Part shown: positions 32,687-34,838 of the stretch, piece by piece
Position numbering within the stretch: the first letter of the stretch is position 1
Layout: every line of letters begins with the position of its first letter
Source: CAZLMW01 sp964560875
GTDB lineage: Bacteria; Myxococcota_A; UBA9042
Assembly: GCA_964560875.1 (NCBI GenBank)
Contig: CAZLMW010000089.1
Span: forward strand, 1-34,838
Length of the DNA stretch: 34,838 bases
Reading direction: 5' to 3'
Made by a program: the position numbers and the translations under genes
The notes under the pieces: generated by a model
The model's database searches: none
Seen by the model: the letters and a program-made list of their open reading frames with translations, nothing else
What the model was told of the DNA's origin: nothing

Positions 32687-34219
32687 ATGGTCGTCAAACT
32701 CACCATCGTCATCGCCTACATGGCCGGCCTTGTCTGGCTGGGCATCGTGGCATCACGCCGCGTTTCGGACACCCGTGACTACTTCGCCGCCGGCAAGACG
32801 CTGGGCTTTTGGGCTACCGCATTTTCGGCCCGGGCCACCGGCGAATCCGCCTGGCTGCTGCTCGGGCTCACCGGCATGGGCGCCGCGATCGGGCTGCACG
32901 CGATGTGGGTCGTGCTGGGCGAGACACTGGGCGTCGCCGCTGCGTGGATATTGATGGCGCGCCGTTTCAAGCGGCTGACCGACCGCTACGACAGCATCAC
33001 AATCCCCGATTACCTCGAGAGTCGATTCCGCGACGATCGTCACCTGATCCGCAAGATCTCGGCGTTTGTGCTGGTCGTCTTCGTCACGATCTATGTGAGC
33101 GCGCAGATCGACGCGACCGGCAAGGCGTTCGAGAGCTTCCTGCAGTGGGACTACTACGTCGGCGTGTTTGTCGGCTTCTTCGTCGTGTTGCTCTACATCA
33201 CCACGGGCGGGTTCCTGGCGGTGGCCTGGTCCGATGTTGTGCAGGGCTCGCTGATGTTCGTCGGGCTCGTGCTGCTGCCGATCGTTGGCATCGTCGCGGC
33301 CGGCGGTGTCGGTGAGGTCGCCGCGGGGCTGGAGGCGATCGACCCGAAGCTGCTGACCTGGTCTGGCGGCGGCTGGACAACTGCGACCGTGATGAGCGCG
33401 ATCGGCGGCGCGATGATCGGCGCTGGCTTCTTGGGATCGCCCCAGATTTTCGTGCGCTACATCGCGATGCGCGACACCAACGAGATTCGGCCTGGAACGT
33501 TTGTCGCGATCATCTGGACGCTGCTTGCCGACGGTGGTGCGGTTGTTGCCGGCATGGTTGGACGGCACCTGCTGACAAAGCCCGGAGATGATCTCGTGTC
33601 CGTGCTCGGCGATGGCGGCGAACAGGTCCTGCCGCTGCTCGTCGATCAGCTCTTTCCGCTTGTGATCGTGGGCATCTACGTCGCCGTCGTCCTGTCGGCG
33701 ATCATGTCCACCGTCGATTCGCTGCTCGTCGTCGCCGCAAGCGCCGCGGTGCGCGACTGGTATCAGCAGGTCCGAAATCCCGATTTGCCCGACGCCGAAC
33801 TCACGGGCATGGCACGCACCGTCACGCTTGCGTTGGCAGGCATGGCGCTCGGTCTGGCCCTCTCGGTCGCCGCGGTCAGCCCGGATCGGACCGTGTTTTG
33901 GTTTGTCATCTTCGGTTGGTCGGGGATCGCGGCCACATTCTGCCCGACCATAGTCATGAGCCTGTTTTGGCGCGGTTTGACGCGCCGCGGCGTTGTCGCA
34001 GCGATGCTCACCGGGTTTGTTTGTGTGCCGTTGTTCAAGTTCGTGGTGTTTCCGAGCGAACTTGGCTCGCAACTCGCGGCGCTTTCGGAGTTGCCACCGG
34101 CGTTCGCGCTCTCATTCGCGGCGGGGGCGGTGGCCAGCTGGACAGATACGACCGTCGACGATGCGTTTCGGCGAGACGTCGCCGCCGATCTCGATTGGGC
34201 CGCTGGTTCGGAGCCATGA
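32687..34219 (+). CDS. Sodium:solute symporter (SSS family, PutP-like)
   Basis: This 510-residue inner-membrane protein has about 13 hydrophobic helices and SSS-family motifs: DYFAAGKTLGFWATAFSARA near the N-terminus, ESAWLLLGLTGMG in the second helix region, LYITTGGFLAVAWSDVVQG, and VVLSAIMSTVDSLLVVAAS, where the Ser-Thr pair matches a sodium-binding site of PutP. These resemble the proline symporter PutP most, but the substrate is not certain; other amino or organic acids are possible. It begins 15 bases after the GGDEF gene, without a clear ribosome-binding site. Its stop overlaps the next ATG as ATGA, so it may be cotranscribed with the following lipoprotein. Confidence 0.88.
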   Translation: MVVKLTIVIAYMAGLVWLGIVASRRVSDTRDYFAAGKTLGFWATAFSARATGESAWLLLGLTGMGAAIGLHAMWVVLGETLGVAAAWILMARRFKRLTDRYDSITIPDYLESRFRDDRHLIRKISAFVLVVFVTIYVSAQIDATGKAFESFLQWDYYVGVFVGFFVVLLYITTGGFLAVAWSDVVQGSLMFVGLVLLPIVGIVAAGGVGEVAAGLEAIDPKLLTWSGGGWTTATVMSAIGGAMIGAGFLGSPQIFVRYIAMRDTNEIRPGTFVAIIWTLLADGGAVVAGMVGRHLLTKPGDDLVSVLGDGGEQVLPLLVDQLFPLVIVGIYVAVVLSAIMSTVDSLLVVAASAAVRDWYQQVRNPDLPDAELTGMARTVTLALAGMALGLALSVAAVSPDRTVFWFVIFGWSGIAATFCPTIVMSLFWRGLTRRGVVAAMLTGFVCVPLFKFVVFPSELGSQLAALSELPPAFALSFAAGAVASWTDTTVDDAFRRDVAADLDWAAGSEP

Positions 34220-34838
34220 ACCTGCGCGTCGTCGCCGCGATAGGCGCCGCCACTTGTCTATTCGGCGCATGCAAAGGCCCTGCCGCAGTCGATCAGACGC
34301 AACTGAGCGCAACGGAACCCGCGCCGCTAAACGCTGCGACCCCCGCCGTTGAGCCACCGCCGACAAAAGCCAAGGCCAAGCCGCGCTTCGCAACGACCAC
34401 GGTAGAGCTCGGCGATATCCAGCGCATTGTGGTCCTCGGTGCCGAGGCGACTGTGCTTGCCGCTGATGTCGATGTCCTCGAGGCGCCCGCCAAGGGCATT
34501 GTGGGTCGCGCCGCTGCATCCGGGGGCTCATCGGACGGCCTGTGGCCAAGTGTGGGCACGCGCTACGAAGACTGCACGGCCCTGCTCCAAGTTCTCGCCG
34601 ATCAACCCGATGGCGACGCGGCGCTGCAAAAGCGGATCCGAGCGGCCCGGCGCTGTCAGAGAGACAAAGTGATCGGCGATACAGCCGCGGTCTTCCCGCT
34701 GCGCGCGCGCTGCGATGGTCGTGTGCTCGAGGTACATCGGTCCCCCGGCGATCGCGTCGAAAAAGGGGAACGGCTCGTGCAAATCGGGTGCAGCGGCCGA
34801 CCCGTAGTCGCGGTAACCGCGGCCGCCGACGCGAAGAA
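34216..34838 (+). CDS. Lipoprotein with biotinyl/lipoyl-like motif, 3' end outside window
   Basis: The frame is open from ATG 34216, which overlaps the symporter stop by four bases, to the window end (207 codons visible). The N-terminus (MNLRVVAAIGAATCLFGAC) is a lipoprotein-type signal with a probable lipidated C19, though Phe at -3 is not the usual lipobox residue. A Pro/Ala/Lys linker follows, then a region with PSVGTRYEDCTALLQVLAD. The visible end has DGRVLEVHRSPGDRVEKGER followed by LVQIG, the form seen in biotinyl/lipoyl-like domains of periplasmic membrane-fusion (HlyD/AcrA-type) proteins. It may be an adaptor subunit of an export system whose other parts lie beyond the window. Close coupling to a symporter gene is unusual for that role. 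Confidence 0.65.
   Translation, partial: MNLRVVAAIGAATCLFGACKGPAAVDQTQLSATEPAPLNAATPAVEPPPTKAKAKPRFATTTVELGDIQRIVVLGAEATVLAADVDVLEAPAKGIVGRAAASGGSSDGLWPSVGTRYEDCTALLQVLADQPDGDAALQKRIRAARRCQRDKVIGDTAAVFPLRARCDGRVLEVHRSPGDRVEKGERLVQIGCSGRPVVAVTAAADAK

Noticed and set aside
1..34838. tRNA, rRNA, insertion sequence, prophage or integrase genes
   Set aside because: No cloverleaf-like tRNA sequence, rRNA segment, transposase or integrase motif was recognised by eye on either strand; a profile search could still find a diverged one.

Overview
The window is about 35 kb of high-GC DNA holding dense, ordinary bacterial chromosomal genes, with two runs of exactly 100 N (8553-8652 and 17929-18028) that mark scaffold joins of unknown length. 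Several traits point to a Gram-negative lineage of the former Deltaproteobacteria (Myxococcota, Bradymonadota or a relative): an OmpA protein with thrombospondin type-3 repeats, a lipoprotein with Cys-rich DGNPCT-type repeats, an RND/LolA-like/DUF1302 envelope cluster, HD-GYP and GGDEF response regulators, and a stand-alone Rsm22-type methyltransferase. This placement is an inference. No rRNA, tRNA, CRISPR array, insertion sequence or phage gene was seen, and apart from the N runs no gene-free stretch exceeds 300 bases.

Layout. 1-650: 3' part of a DUF4336 protein. 766-3795 (minus): an oversized GlmS-like aminotransferase and a DksA/TraR-type zinc-finger protein. 3991-11457 (plus): 3-hydroxyacyl-CoA dehydrogenase, MMPL/RND transporter, LolA-like periplasmic protein, DUF1302-type outer-membrane protein (5' end lost in a gap) and OmpA with TSP3 repeats, which looks like a lipid or hydrophobic-molecule envelope module. 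11665-14488 (plus): clpS-clpA. 14493-18609 (minus): a CoaC-like flavoprotein, an Rsm22 family protein, a small ribbon-helix-helix candidate, a GIY-YIG-like protein, a Ppx/GppA phosphatase and a START-domain protein; the last two are cut by the second gap. 18761-19924 (plus): an HD-GYP response regulator.

19940-27301 (minus): a compact histidine operon in the order hisG, hisC-HAD, hisB, hisH, hisF, hisA-hisI-hisE, hisD. Seven genes cover all ten steps. One protein fuses HisA, HisI and HisE and lies directly upstream of hisD. Another fuses HisC to a HAD phosphatase that can supply the histidinol-phosphate phosphatase step.

27443-34838: a Cys-rich lipoprotein (minus), then on the plus strand a hybrid histidine-kinase-like protein in which all phosphotransfer residues are replaced, a complete REC-GGDEF diguanylate cyclase, a sodium:solute symporter and the start of a lipoprotein with a biotinyl/lipoyl-like motif. 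The most unusual items are the HisA-HisI-HisE fusion next to hisD, which matches the domain order of fungal His4, and the apparently dead phosphorelay protein coupled to a live diguanylate cyclase.
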